Source: Sedimentisphaerales bacterium (GTDB lineage Bacteria; Planctomycetota; Phycisphaerae; Sedimentisphaerales; SM23-30). Taken from it: a stretch of DNA of 64,000 bases. Each line of letters opens with the position of its first letter. The stretch's first letter is position 1. The position numbers were made by a program, and so were the translations under genes. The notes under the pieces were generated by a model. The model saw only the letters and a program-made list of their open reading frames with translations, searched no databases and was not told the origin of the DNA. Where the stretch lies: the NCBI GenBank assembly GCA_016928435.1, contig JAFGKT010000048.1, forward strand, positions 62,001 through 126,000, read 5' to 3'. Positions 17,907 to 27,749 of this stretch are shown piece after piece.

Positions 17907-18497
17907 CTAGTAGTTTACGTTCTGCAATTCAAAATATGCCTGAGGATGCAAACAAGCGGGACAGCTTTCCGGAGCCGAGGCTCCTTCGTGAATGTAACCG
18001 CAATTGCGACAGGTCCAACGGACGGCTTTGTCAGCTTTGAATACTTTGCCGTTATCAAGATTCTGTTTCAACTTGAGATATCTTTGTTCGTGATGCTGCT
18101 CGGCTTTGACAATAGCGCGGTACATAGCAGCAACATCGGGGAAACCCTCTTCATCAGCGACTTTGGCGAAAGCCGGGTAAAGCTCGGCTTGTTCTTCATG
18201 TTCACCGGCGGCGGCCTCAGCGAGATTTTCAGAAGTAGTACCTATTACCCCCGCCGGAAAAGCCGCGCAGATTTCTACGTTGCCACCTTCCAGAAACTTG
18301 AACATACGCTTGGCGTGTTCCTTCTCCTGGTTGGCCGTCTCTTCGAATATAGCTGATATCTGCATGAGACCTTCTTTGCGCGCAGCACTCGAAAAATACG
18401 TGTAGCGGTTGCGTGCCTGCGATTCCCCAGCGAACGAGGTCATCAGGTTCTTCTCTGTTTTGGTCCCTTTGAGCGATTTCTTCTGATCGGCCGACAT
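17907..18497 (-). CDS. Rubrerythrin
   Basis: Rubrerythrin reduces hydrogen peroxide in anaerobes using a di-iron site and a rubredoxin centre. The 196-residue protein has the N-terminal SLKGTKTEKNL typical of the family, E-x2-H motifs in ETANQEKEHAKRMF and KAEQHHEQRYL, and a C-terminal rubredoxin-like domain with C-x2-C (CRNC) and C-x2-C (CPAC). It is the first gene of the cluster; a palindromic operator candidate lies 50 bp upstream. Confidence 0.96.
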   Translation of the reverse strand: MSADQKKSLKGTKTEKNLMTSFAGESQARNRYTYFSSAARKEGLMQISAIFEETANQEKEHAKRMFKFLEGGNVEICAAFPAGVIGTTSENLAEAAAGEHEEQAELYPAFAKVADEEGFPDVAAMYRAIVKAEQHHEQRYLKLKQNLDNGKVFKADKAVRWTCRNCGYIHEGASAPESCPACLHPQAYFELQNVNY

Positions 18498-18545
18498 TAA
18501 GAATTCCTTTCCACAATATCCCCCTAGCTATCCACGTCTATGCAA

Positions 18546-18563
18546 CATGTCGATCAGGACATG
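18546..18563. promoter_or_regulatory. Inverted repeat upstream of rubrerythrin
   Basis: CATGTC-GATCAG-GACATG: perfect 6-bp arms around a 6-nt centre, about 50 bp before the rubrerythrin start. The size and position suit a dimeric repressor such as a PerR/Fur-type or other redox regulator, but the sequence does not match a consensus I can name. Confidence 0.4.
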
Positions 18564-18668
18564 ACAGGTTATTTTTCCCCATTTAGCCTCGTAAGTCAAG
18601 GTGCGATAGGTAAAAAACGAGGATTGAACGTAAACCCCACTGACAACTTGTTTTAGATTAAATCGCCC

Positions 18669-19604
18669 CTAATAGCTGCTGCTTTGGACTGATTGTCTTG
18701 ACGTGGAGTAGTCACTTACAAACAATGTTTGCCCCGGCGCGAATCCACTGCCGGACATCACCTCGGCAATAGCGAATTGTTCGGTCACCTGAGTGACCCG
18801 GACTCGGCCGACAGTCCCAGCCACAATACTGCCGAGCGGATCAGCTTGGTCAGGATCATAAACTCGATGGGAAGGGGAACGGACGACATAAACAGTACCA
18901 CGCTGCACACCTCGATTGCTGCCGCCATTTATCACAACACAGTTTTCCATAACAGAAGCGATTTTCGGTTGCCAAGGACGCTGTTCTATGCTCTCAGCTA
19001 TCATAGCCACAGCATCATCGAGCAAGTCATTGGCCGCCTGTCCTAACGAAGTGCGATTGAAAACATAACTGCCGAACGCCATTTGATCGTAGGCCCCGGC
19101 TTGGTCTTCTTCACTGTTGGGTACCCGCGCTTCGAGTGTTTCGCTCGCTACTACACTATTATTATTCAAATCAACAACGTGTATAATCGCACGGACAACC
19201 GAATAACTATCAGCTTCAAATACACCTAGAACACCGTCGGCGCCCGCCGTCGAGCCAAAGTCAGTTATCACGCCCCGGATTACGTAATCAGCCGACTGGG
19301 ATGGGCCGGAACTACTGTCGCGTTGCGCATTCACGGACGTCGGACGTAACGGACCGTGAGCCAAGACCTCATAACGACGAGTCTGGACCAAACGCTCGGT
19401 CAATTGCTCAGCCATCGCGTCACCAATCCGCCAGGGCATATCATCGGGCGCGCGGTTCTCAAAACTCTCCACCGCGACAGTAGGCTTGATATAGCGCGAT
19501 TCTTCTTCAGCGGAGTATCGCACAGACGAACTGCACCCGCCAAAACCCAAAACCACAAAAATCAAAGCCCAAACCCAAAATCGCGCCAACCCTTTAGCTA
19601 ACAT
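18669..19604 (-). CDS. CsgG-like lipoprotein
   Basis: A 311-residue secreted lipoprotein. A hydrophobic signal ends in the lipobox FGGC. The following KPTVAVESFENRAP and EQLTERLVQTRRYEVL stretches match the CsgG/TolB-N type alpha/beta domain, and ADYVIRGVITDFG continues it. A C-terminal SH3-like segment (VVINGGSNRGVQRGTVYVV) resembles FlgT-C-type domains. GGAG lies 6 nt upstream of the ATG at 19604. Curli genes are not nearby, so secretion of curli is not implied. Confidence 0.75.
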   Translation of the reverse strand: MLAKGLARFWVWALIFVVLGFGGCSSSVRYSAEEESRYIKPTVAVESFENRAPDDMPWRIGDAMAEQLTERLVQTRRYEVLAHGPLRPTSVNAQRDSSSGPSQSADYVIRGVITDFGSTAGADGVLGVFEADSYSVVRAIIHVVDLNNNSVVASETLEARVPNSEEDQAGAYDQMAFGSYVFNRTSLGQAANDLLDDAVAMIAESIEQRPWQPKIASVMENCVVINGGSNRGVQRGTVYVVRSPSHRVYDPDQADPLGSIVAGTVGRVRVTQVTEQFAIAEVMSGSGFAPGQTLFVSDYSTSRQSVQSSSY

Positions 19605-19866
19605 CACAAACTCCTATAGAAAAACGAACATATAGGCAAATTAAATGCATATACATCAAATATCGGTTTTTTTGCCCTAAGGCAACAGATTATCGGCAGG
19701 TGCCCGGCGTCAAAACCCCTTTCTTGCTGGGCCGCCCACTGCGCCCGCTGCAAAAAGTCTTGTGGGAGCTTGTTTTGACCGGACACGGACATTATCATAA
19801 CCCAATTAAACGTTCCGCCAATGTCGCCGGAGCTGAAAAAGATAGAAAACTCGGTCACTAACTCAA

Positions 19867-20544
19867 ATGAGAAAGCAGCACATGGAATATATTGTAAAGT
19901 CACGCAAAGAGGAGTTCGTCGCGGACGCGTGTTGGGACAAAAAATTTTGGCAAAATATCCCGGCAGTAACGTTGAACAATTATATGGGGGACAAGCCGGC
20001 ACACTTTCCGCAAGTACAAGCCAAAATCTGCTACGACAGTGAAAATTTATACGTTATATTCCGCGTGGAGGACCGTTACGTGCGAGCGGTGGCGGAGAAA
20101 CACGAAGATATCGTGTGTTGGGATAGTTGCGTGGAATTCTTTTTCTGTCCGCAGAGCCGAACCGATCAAGGTTATTTCAATCTTGAAACCAACTGCGGAG
20201 GCACTATGCTGTTTCACTATCAAACCGGACGAGGGGAAAACACGCAAATTGTAAGCGATCAACATCGCGATCAAATAGAAATGGCGACTACTTTGCCCAG
20301 GATTGTGGAACCGGAAATCACTACGCCCACCACGTGGATGATTGAGTACCGTTTGCCGGTGAATATTTTATCCGGTTACACAGCAGTGGTGGATCAGCCG
20401 GCCCCGGGCGTGAAATGGCGCGCCAACTTCTACAAATGCGGCGACAAAACTTCGCACAGGCATCATCTGACATGGGCTCTCGTGGAGAAGGATCGCCCAG
20501 ATTTTCACCTACCAAAGTTTTTCGGCACAATCATCTTCGAGTGA
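19867..20544 (+). CDS. Carbohydrate-binding family 9-like (DOMON/CBM9) protein
   Basis: A 225-residue protein with the CBM9-like pattern: VADACWDKKFWQNIP near the N-terminus, VQAKICYDSENLYVIFRVED, DIVCWDSCVEFFFCP, then FNLETNCGGTML, and a C-terminal WRANFYKCG. These match the heme- or sugar-binding-like domain often annotated as carbohydrate-binding family 9-like. No signal peptide is seen. A second ATG at 19882 is an equally likely start. It stands alone on the plus strand between minus-strand genes. Confidence 0.8.
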   Translation: MRKQHMEYIVKSRKEEFVADACWDKKFWQNIPAVTLNNYMGDKPAHFPQVQAKICYDSENLYVIFRVEDRYVRAVAEKHEDIVCWDSCVEFFFCPQSRTDQGYFNLETNCGGTMLFHYQTGRGENTQIVSDQHRDQIEMATTLPRIVEPEITTPTTWMIEYRLPVNILSGYTAVVDQPAPGVKWRANFYKCGDKTSHRHHLTWALVEKDRPDFHLPKFFGTIIFE

Positions 20545-20607
20545 TCGCTGCGATCGCTGAAACACAATCGCCGCGGGATAATATGACAAGTCCTTGTCGA
20601 GGAAAAT

Positions 20608-21738
20608 TTAGTAAACTTGGACTTCGCTCACACCGTCGGAAACCATATCGTACAGTTCTTCGACGTCGTGATTATGCAGCCGAATGCAACCGCGACTAAC
20701 GGCCCGGCCGATCTCTTCAGGGTTGATCGTGCCATGAATACCGAAACCAACTCGACCCTCCGCGTCACCGCTTAGGCCTTCGAGTCCGATCCAACGGGAA
20801 CCCAACGGGTTTTGCGGATCGTCGGCGTAAAAGTGTTCGCCGGTGTCGGGATCGGTCCAAGCGGGATTGAGTTGTTTGCGCCCCTCGGCGGCACGCCATA
20901 AGCCGATCGGCGTATCGCGTCCAGGGGCACCCAACCCCACAGGATAGCTGCGTACCAAAATATCCCCCAGATAAACCGACATCAGACAGCGATCACGGTC
21001 AACGGCCAGATGAAAGGGCCCTTGGACAACTTTCAGGCTTTGGCCCGCTTGCAGCGACTCGGGACGACTAATATTGTTGAGACGCATCAATAACGCATAA
21101 GGCACTCCACAGTCTCGGCCGATATTCGCCAGCAAATCGCCCGACCGCACCGTGTAACGTCGGCAGCAGGAATCGCCTTCATAAACTCGTGAGGAGAACA
21201 ACCAGAGATCGGCGCATTGATTGAGTATCGCCCGAGCGGCAAGGTCGTCTTGGTCGGAAAGCCCGGCATTGACCGCCGCGCTGAGGCAATCGCGAGCGCC
21301 GAGTACATCTTCATTTTGCCAGGCGTCAAGGCCTTGGCGAAACAAACTATCGCCCGGAAAACCAACCTGGTTCGCGGAACGTACGACCGGTGCGGGCTGG
21401 ACAGCCGTCGGCTCGGCGTTCGCCATGGGTTCAACCGCTGTTAGACGAGCGGTTTCCTGATTAGACGGGTTTGCCGAACCGGCATCCTGATGGGCACGAT
21501 TTTCACGAGACGATTGCACCCCCGCGGGTCGAGACTCACTGGCAACACCGGCGGAACCAGCATCTTGGCCGTCGTTTACCAGTTGAACAGCGTCTTGCTG
21601 AGCTGCTTCATCAGCCGAATCACCACTGTCTTCGATGCTATAACGATATATTACCACCCCGGCAAACGCTATCACCAACAAGAGCAATAGCCAGGAAACG
21701 GTAGAATTTTTTTTGCTGAACATCTGCTTGCCGGCCAT
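20608..21738 (-). CDS. Membrane-anchored LysM / L,D-transpeptidase
   Basis: A 376-residue cell-wall enzyme. A membrane helix (~16-32) is followed by a low-complexity linker, a tetratricopeptide-like region, a LysM domain (YTVRSGDLLANIGRDCGVPY, ~195-240) and a YkuD catalytic domain with HGTINPEEIGRAVSRGCIRL, carrying the catalytic His and Cys. The family cross-links peptidoglycan or attaches proteins to it. AGGAG 9 nt upstream supports the ATG at 21738. Confidence 0.92.
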   Translation of the reverse strand: MAGKQMFSKKNSTVSWLLLLLVIAFAGVVIYRYSIEDSGDSADEAAQQDAVQLVNDGQDAGSAGVASESRPAGVQSSRENRAHQDAGSANPSNQETARLTAVEPMANAEPTAVQPAPVVRSANQVGFPGDSLFRQGLDAWQNEDVLGARDCLSAAVNAGLSDQDDLAARAILNQCADLWLFSSRVYEGDSCCRRYTVRSGDLLANIGRDCGVPYALLMRLNNISRPESLQAGQSLKVVQGPFHLAVDRDRCLMSVYLGDILVRSYPVGLGAPGRDTPIGLWRAAEGRKQLNPAWTDPDTGEHFYADDPQNPLGSRWIGLEGLSGDAEGRVGFGIHGTINPEEIGRAVSRGCIRLHNHDVEELYDMVSDGVSEVQVY

Positions 21739-21802
21739 CAAAGATACTCCTTTATCGTCAGCCCCCAAAAGGGCCTAGGCATTATCATCCGTAATAATAA
21801 AA

Positions 21803-22417
21803 CTAACTCGAAAAACGTCTTACGCCGTCGTCGGTCACCAACATTGCAACCGGCATGTCCTGCTCCGTAGCGGGAACCTCGGGCAACACTTGTTCTTTCA
21901 GCGCCAAGCCGCAGCTTATACCATTAAATAGTTTTTCAGCCAGGAAGCGATCGTAGAACCCGCCGCCTCTACCGAGCCTTCGTCCAACGCCGTCAAACCC
22001 CAAGCCCGGCACAACCACCAAATCAATGGACGCGGGAGGCACAGCCTCTTTTTGGGCCGGACACCGAATACCCACGCCGTCCAACGTCATTTCGCATTCC
22101 AGGTTCGACAGAGCCATTGGTATCATCCGGCCGTTCTCACGCACCGCGTAAGGCACAACAATCTGCTTGCCGGCCTCCCAGGCACGCTCCATCGCCACCG
22201 TCGTGTCTATCTCGTCGGGCAACGACAAAAACATCATCACAACCGAAGCCCGGTGAAATTCAGCAGTCGCGCACAAATGCTCACAGGCGATTATACTCCG
22301 GCGACGCAGTTTCGCTTGGCCCAAATCCGCCAGCAGATCCGACAGCTGCCTGCGCGCCTTCTTTTTCTGATTGCTAACCACTGAGTCAGTCAACGCACCT
22401 TCCGCCCATCTTGCCAT
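21803..22417 (-). CDS. 5-formyltetrahydrofolate cyclo-ligase
   Basis: This 204-residue protein matches the family that converts 5-formyl-THF to 5,10-methenyl-THF with ATP. Motifs are FLSLPDEIDT, the lysine-rich N-terminal QKKKARRQL, and the glycine-rich nucleotide/phosphate site GFDGVGRRLGRGGGFYDR. It lies between the L,D-transpeptidase and rarA genes on the same strand. Confidence 0.93.
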   Translation of the reverse strand: MARWAEGALTDSVVSNQKKKARRQLSDLLADLGQAKLRRRSIIACEHLCATAEFHRASVVMMFLSLPDEIDTTVAMERAWEAGKQIVVPYAVRENGRMIPMALSNLECEMTLDGVGIRCPAQKEAVPPASIDLVVVPGLGFDGVGRRLGRGGGFYDRFLAEKLFNGISCGLALKEQVLPEVPATEQDMPVAMLVTDDGVRRFSS

Positions 22418-22491
22418 AGAGTGGTACTGGAAATCAAGACATACAAATCAACAGTATTTATAATCCACCGCCCCCAAAAACGCAAGAAAGT

Positions 22492-23844
22492 TCATTTCTC
22501 GCTAGCTCGCGCCAAGCGGGCCTTGATGTGTTCCAGTTGACGTAAATATTGCCCCATACGCTGCTCCCGCCCTCTCTCCGTGGGTTCATAATATATCTTG
22601 TCAACCTCGGCCGGCAGATACTGCTGGGAAACATATCCGTCGCCGTAGCTGTGCGGATAGAGGTATCCTTGGCCTCGGCCGAGCTTTTTCGCGCCGCTAT
22701 AATGGCTGTCACGCAAATTCTGGGGCACCTGGGCGGTGCGGCCCTCCTTGACGTCAGCGCAAGCCGTCCAGATCGCCTGCGCTGAACGGTTGCTTTTGGG
22801 GGCGCAGGCTACATAAATTGCCGCTTGCGCCAATGGCAATTGCGCTTCGGGCAAACCCACAAACTCGCTGATTTGCACCGCCGCGGCAGCCAATATCGTG
22901 GCCGTAGGATCAGCGTTGCCGACATCCTCAGCTGCGCACACAGCTATCCGACGCGCTATGAATCGCGGATCTTCGCCGCCTACCAACAACCGCGCCAACC
23001 AATAGACCGTGGCATCGGGATCGCTGCCGCGCATGCTTTTCTGCAGGGCACTGGCCAAATCATAATGGCTGTCGCCGCTCTTATCAGATACCAGCCCTTT
23101 TTGCTGGATTGATTCTATCGCGAGATCTTTATCGAAAACAATCTTCGATTCCTCCTGTTGCAACGCAACCTGGGACAAAACCCCAATCTCCAGCGCCGTT
23201 AAAGCCCGCCTGGCATCGCCGTCGCTCATCACCGCAAGATAATCCAACGCTTCCTCGGTAATCTCGACTTTGTACCGCCCCAAGCCGCGATCCGTATCGG
23301 TTAGGGCCCGCCGCAACAGATTGATAATGTCAGCTTGGCTAAGAACACTAAATTCAAATATCGTGCTGCGCGAAACCAGGGCGGAATTAACGGAAAAATA
23401 CGGATTTTCCGTAGTCGCCCCGATCAATATCACCACCCCGTTCTCAACGTCTTCCAATAACACATCTTGCTGCGACTTGCTGAACCGATGCACCTCATCC
23501 AGAAACAGTACCGTTCGGATGCCATCCACAGCTAGCCGGTTCTTCGCCGCGTCGATAATCTTGCGAATCTCAGCCACGCCGATACTCGCAGCATTAGTAG
23601 GTACAAATACAGCTGAGCTTTGCGCAGCGATAACATTGGCCAAGGTGGTTTTGCCCGTCCCAGGTGGACCATAGAAGATCAGACTGCTCAAACGATCTGC
23701 CTTCAGCATACGCCAAAGCAGCTTACCCGACGCGACAAACGATTCCTGCCCGCAAAACTCCTGCAAGTTCCTAGGGCGCATCCGCACAGCCAGCGGCGCA
23801 GCGTTAGCGAAGTGCTTTCGTTCGGACTCAGCAAAAAGATTCAT
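22492..23844 (-). CDS. rarA: Replication-associated recombination ATPase RarA (MgsA)
   Basis: RarA is a clamp-loader-like AAA+ ATPase acting at stalled forks. The 450-residue protein begins PLAVRMRPRNLQEFCGQE and has Walker A YGPPGTGKTTLA, Walker B LFLDEVHRF and sensor GATTENPYF. The C-terminal tetramerisation region includes GGEDPRFIARRI and YLYPHSYGDGYVSQQYLP. The ATG at 23844 is chosen over an upstream one at 23904 because known proteins start just before this segment. Confidence 0.95.
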   Translation of the reverse strand: MNLFAESERKHFANAAPLAVRMRPRNLQEFCGQESFVASGKLLWRMLKADRLSSLIFYGPPGTGKTTLANVIAAQSSAVFVPTNAASIGVAEIRKIIDAAKNRLAVDGIRTVLFLDEVHRFSKSQQDVLLEDVENGVVILIGATTENPYFSVNSALVSRSTIFEFSVLSQADIINLLRRALTDTDRGLGRYKVEITEEALDYLAVMSDGDARRALTALEIGVLSQVALQQEESKIVFDKDLAIESIQQKGLVSDKSGDSHYDLASALQKSMRGSDPDATVYWLARLLVGGEDPRFIARRIAVCAAEDVGNADPTATILAAAAVQISEFVGLPEAQLPLAQAAIYVACAPKSNRSAQAIWTACADVKEGRTAQVPQNLRDSHYSGAKKLGRGQGYLYPHSYGDGYVSQQYLPAEVDKIYYEPTERGREQRMGQYLRQLEHIKARLARASEK

Positions 23845-24021
23845 AAAGCCCTTTGTACCACTTTCCAAGGCAAATGGCAATGCCCCCCAAGAAAGGCCCG
23901 ACACGCTCAGCCGTCAAATAAGCGCAGCATTAAGGGTCACGCCACCGATAAAAGTGACGCAACCCTTATATTACTCGTTGCCCCCTCCTTTTGAGATTGA
24001 GCAACTGATAAATATCTCCAC

Positions 24022-24717
24022 CTATCTGCGACGGCGAGCCAGAAGCAGACCACCCAAACCAAGCAGACCCATCGTCGCCGGTTCCGGAATAATGCTTTCA
24101 TCAGCGTACAGCGTTATGATAACGTTGTTCGTCAAGTAATCATCGGTATCATAATCGCCGAAAACGGTATCCTCGTCCAAGGTGATGTCAGCAACAACAC
24201 CGCCTAAAGAGCCTACGCCGCCTTCCCAGGATGCGCTAATATCGCTGTCATTATAGCTAAAACCGGTAACCGTAACAACAGCTCGACCATCAATTTTGTC
24301 GGCGTATAGCTCAGTTTCGCGATATTTGTTGCCGCCGGTAAGAGCCGCACTGATCTCAAAGCTACCAGCCAAGTTATATACGAGACTGCCCAATGTATAC
24401 GTGCAATTGCTTGCTGTGGCAGTAAAGCCGCCGGTGCTGAAAGAAGCCTTGGCTAAACCGGTACCAGGAGAACTATCGAAAACGTCCGTAAAAGAACCGG
24501 TTACTGACACAGTGCCAAAATTCACATAACCATACTCATCCGTCAAAGCCCAACCCGTGTCACCTCCACTCCAAGTGGCCGTACCAGTAGAATGGTCATA
24601 CTCGGCATTGACACTCAAAGCCTGGGCAATGTTAAGCTGAATAGCGGTAACATCTGCTCCGGCTATTGAGCAAACACCCAATAGCAACACTATTGTAATC
24701 GCAACATTTTTACTCAC
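24022..24717 (-). CDS. PEP-CTERM sorting-domain protein
   Basis: A secreted protein of 231 residues: signal peptide (~1-21), a Gly/Ser/Thr-rich beta-type body, and the C-terminal sorting signal IPEPATMGLLGLGGLLL followed by ARRRR. The tripartite tail (PEP motif, hydrophobic helix, basic end) is recognised by an exosortase, which is not in the window. The body matches no family I recognise. Confidence 0.88.
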   Translation of the reverse strand: MSKNVAITIVLLLGVCSIAGADVTAIQLNIAQALSVNAEYDHSTGTATWSGGDTGWALTDEYGYVNFGTVSVTGSFTDVFDSSPGTGLAKASFSTGGFTATASNCTYTLGSLVYNLAGSFEISAALTGGNKYRETELYADKIDGRAVVTVTGFSYNDSDISASWEGGVGSLGGVVADITLDEDTVFGDYDTDDYLTNNVIITLYADESIIPEPATMGLLGLGGLLLARRRR

Positions 24718-24812
24718 TTGCTCATCCTCCTAACCTTTAAGATTAAAAAACACCCTCAATGCACAAATTGCAATGTACCACAATTAAAAACAATTCCAAA
24801 CGACTCTACATT

Positions 24813-25532
24813 TCAGCGTTTCCGCCTACTGACCAAACCTACCACCCCCAGTCCCAACAACGCCATAGTAGCAGGTTCCGGCACGGCTACTATCTGAACC
24901 CTGCTTCCCGTCGGGGTAGCCGTGAATGGTGTTGTACCAAAGCTTGTGGGATCAGTGCCGAGAAGAAACGAGTAATCCGCCTCAAAAGCACCGATAGTCA
25001 ATCCCATAGCATTGGCCGAAGCCAAATAACCACCGGTAGGAACAAACTCCAGCGAACCTTTGATATCCTTCGAATTGTGAATGCCTACTTCTTCCAGCAG
25101 CCACAGTTCCATATCAGAAAGCACCGTATCGGCAGTCAAAATCACACCGGTATATGGGGCAACGGCACCACTTTTGTCTGTCAGTGTGCCGTAAATAGTC
25201 ATTGATCCGCCGCCGAAGAACCAACCCCTCGCCCAGGCACCAGGCGGGTTGGACAGACTGTCATCATGGTCGAAAGCCAACGGCGTTACCGTAACGGTAC
25301 CATTAGATAGTAAATAACTGGGCGTTGCTTCGTTTCCTACAGAAAGGTTTCCGCCCAAATAAGGAACGCCGTTTAGCTGAAACACCGGGGAAGTCCCACC
25401 GGTATAGAATGCAGCACTAAGCAACGGTGTCATCTGCATATCCGTAACAACGGCCGCAGACACACTGACGCCAAAAACCATCAACAATATGAGAGCACCC
25501 CCAAATGCAAATTTTCTGCCTCGCTTTTCCAT
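24813..25532 (-). CDS. PEP-CTERM sorting-domain protein
   Basis: A 239-residue secreted protein with an N-terminal signal ending near SVSAA, a beta-rich body, and the C-terminal VPEPATMALLGLGVVGL-V-SRRKR sorting signal. The second ATG (25532) is chosen because AAGGGA lies 8 nt upstream of it. It is tandem with a further PEP-CTERM gene downstream; the bodies of the two differ. Confidence 0.88.
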   Translation of the reverse strand: MEKRGRKFAFGGALILLMVFGVSVSAAVVTDMQMTPLLSAAFYTGGTSPVFQLNGVPYLGGNLSVGNEATPSYLLSNGTVTVTPLAFDHDDSLSNPPGAWARGWFFGGGSMTIYGTLTDKSGAVAPYTGVILTADTVLSDMELWLLEEVGIHNSKDIKGSLEFVPTGGYLASANAMGLTIGAFEADYSFLLGTDPTSFGTTPFTATPTGSRVQIVAVPEPATMALLGLGVVGLVSRRKR

Positions 25533-25732
25533 TTTCATTTCCCTTCCAGAAAACCTCTATTTTGAGCGACATGACGCTACCGCAAAAACGGTCCGCATAC
25601 CAGCGGATAGCGCCCGAGAATGTTCGCGTATAAGTTAACTATACCTCAGAGGCCCTCACATTGCAAGACAAAACTAGTATTATTTCCCAAAAAACCAGAT
25701 TATCAGTGCTATTAATCCAAATACAATAGGTA

Positions 25733-27562
25733 CTACCTATAATTGCCCAGATTGAATCGCACATAGTAATAATCCCAGGTGCTGACTCTTCCATCCATAT
25801 TAACATCGGCCAAATCATCATATAGGGCAAAAGCAGCCTCGTCAGTCGTTTCCAAAATGCCGCCCAAATGGAATCGCACATAGTAATAATCCCAGGTGCT
25901 GACTCTTCCATCATCATTCACATCACCAGTGAGCCGATACCACGCTGGACCACCGGGACCATAAGCTATCCGCATAAGTGGATCCGCTAAGACCACTTCG
26001 GACCAGCTCAGATAGGGCAGCCCACTAAAAATCGCTTCAATAGCCGTCAGATCCGCCAGGCCGTCACCGTCGTAATCCGCAAGCAAATTACACACCACAT
26101 ACGCGTTATCAGTCTCAGCGTCTGCCATGGGCTCAAAAGCATGCCCTATCGCCGCGCTGCCGCCAATGGCGAGAAAGTCCACGATTTTGCCTTGGGCAGA
26201 ACTCCCCGTAGCCACATCCGAGAACATAGTCACAGCATTGAAACTCTCGTATGCCGAAAACACAGCACCGTTGGCAACGTTAAACAAAGGCCCGCCGTTA
26301 TATCCAGCCAAAATATAATCCGCACCCGCGGGATCGTCACCGTTTCTGCCATAGCTGGCTAGATATATAACTGCCTGCCAAGGGTCACGCGATGGGTCCA
26401 TCGCGGCATATAAATCCAAATCCCCCTGCGAAGTCATCACGTAATCGCGAGAATCGACCACTCCCAGACAAGCCCCGGCAAATGCTATATTCAACTGACC
26501 ATCAGCAACTCCCGCACCGGTCATAGCACAAAACGCATCGCAATAATCGTCGCGCATCAATGCGCCCCAAACATCGGGCGGCTGGTTTTGCCCTGCACTA
26601 AATACCAAGCAATCAGCGGTGTTGGTAACATTGTGGATTCGATTGTCATCGAGATTGCTTGGACTATCGTCAAATACCGCCACAGCTTGCGCGGGGTTGA
26701 CGCCGTAGGACGGACTAGATGCCCTGCAAGCGCGAGCCAACATTTCGCGGACCGCGTGTACGGCGCTTTGCCCTTGGTTTTTGGGACCGTCCAAACGGCA
26801 GGTAAGATAGATATCACCAGGACTAAAGCTGCGATCAGTAATGCCGAATATAAACGAAAAAGGAGGTACGAATTGCGTCTGTGATTGCCCTTCAATCCTT
26901 GGGGCGCTGTCCGAATAGGCGATGTTCCAAAGCATACTCTTAGTGCCTGGTTCACTACGCGTAAATAAATCTATCCCACTGTTGCGATAGCCCTGATAAG
27001 GATTGACCATGCGATTGGCGATGCCGAAACCGCCCGAATCAGCGTCACTGTACCAAAGGCACGTCAATTCCGATTCCACAGACGCCGCGTTAACCAAAGT
27101 GAGATTGCTCGATACAGTAATTGGGTTCGACCCGCCGGGATAGATAACATTGGCCAACGCGGCACTGGTATCCTCTATGCGATAAGGCATCCCTGCCGTC
27201 GTAATAATTACCATAACTTCCCCAGGCAAATCCGTCGCGGTCGAGAGATAATTACGCACAGGACCAGCAATCAAATTATCGTATTGATCACGCGTTATGA
27301 TCTCATCCGCGGCAGTCGCATTCGGGCCGCTGCAATCGGTAAGACCGGATAAAGATAGAATCTGCGCATCAGTTATTTCTGGATGATATTCCCTGTACAG
27401 TCTAGCAATATATCTGCTGGTGGGACTGTTTTCGTTGACCAGAATAAGTACGTTTTCCGGACCAACAACCCCCAAAGCTGATGAAACAGCCAATAAAAAA
27501 AGGCAGACCATCTGCCCGACAACAATACCCCTGACGCCACACCGACCTCGCCCTGTCAGCAT
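25733..27562 (-). CDS. TIGR03790 family protein with C-terminal dockerin-like repeats
   Basis: A 609-residue secreted protein: signal peptide (~1-33), then the TIGR03790 domain (NVLILVNENSPTSRYIARLY, and YILAGYNGGPL), a family restricted largely to planctomycetes, verrucomicrobia and relatives. The C-terminus carries two EF-hand loops, DVNDDGRVSTWDYYYVRFHL and DVNMDGRVSTWDYYYVRFNL, which resemble a dockerin module. Dockerins bind cohesins on scaffold proteins; no cohesin was identified nearby. Function of the main domain is unknown. Confidence 0.85.
   Translation of the reverse strand: MLTGRGRCGVRGIVVGQMVCLFLLAVSSALGVVGPENVLILVNENSPTSRYIARLYREYHPEITDAQILSLSGLTDCSGPNATAADEIITRDQYDNLIAGPVRNYLSTATDLPGEVMVIITTAGMPYRIEDTSAALANVIYPGGSNPITVSSNLTLVNAASVESELTCLWYSDADSGGFGIANRMVNPYQGYRNSGIDLFTRSEPGTKSMLWNIAYSDSAPRIEGQSQTQFVPPFSFIFGITDRSFSPGDIYLTCRLDGPKNQGQSAVHAVREMLARACRASSPSYGVNPAQAVAVFDDSPSNLDDNRIHNVTNTADCLVFSAGQNQPPDVWGALMRDDYCDAFCAMTGAGVADGQLNIAFAGACLGVVDSRDYVMTSQGDLDLYAAMDPSRDPWQAVIYLASYGRNGDDPAGADYILAGYNGGPLFNVANGAVFSAYESFNAVTMFSDVATGSSAQGKIVDFLAIGGSAAIGHAFEPMADAETDNAYVVCNLLADYDGDGLADLTAIEAIFSGLPYLSWSEVVLADPLMRIAYGPGGPAWYRLTGDVNDDGRVSTWDYYYVRFHLGGILETTDEAAFALYDDLADVNMDGRVSTWDYYYVRFNLGNYR
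25754..25912. repeat. 42-nt direct repeat within the dockerin module
   Basis: Positions 25754-25795 and 25871-25912 are identical over 42 nt, 117 nt (39 codons) apart. They encode the DGRVSTWDYYYVRF part of both EF-hand loops. Identity at synonymous sites points to recent duplication or gene conversion. Confidence 0.9.
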
Positions 27563-27749
27563 CTCCGTAGTCCTTCCTCGTTACGAGCGTATAGCTCCCT
27601 TAATATAAAACCATACTGCGTTCTCTCCCAATTTGCCTGAAGTCAATTGTGTACCCAACAGTCAACAACAGGCACTCAGTCACAGTTAACCGCTAAGTTA
27701 TATGAAGCTTGAAACTTCTTAGCAAAGGCCCAAGCTTTGTGCTTTACAA

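Noticed and set aside
19604-20002. 132-residue minus-strand frame upstream of the CBM9-like gene
   Set aside because: It overlaps the CBM9-like gene and has no family features.
23931-23968. Imperfect hairpin between rarA and the PEP-CTERM gene as a terminator
   Set aside because: TAAGGGT/ACCCTTA pair but a 5-nt asymmetric bulge interrupts the stem and no T-run follows on the relevant strand.
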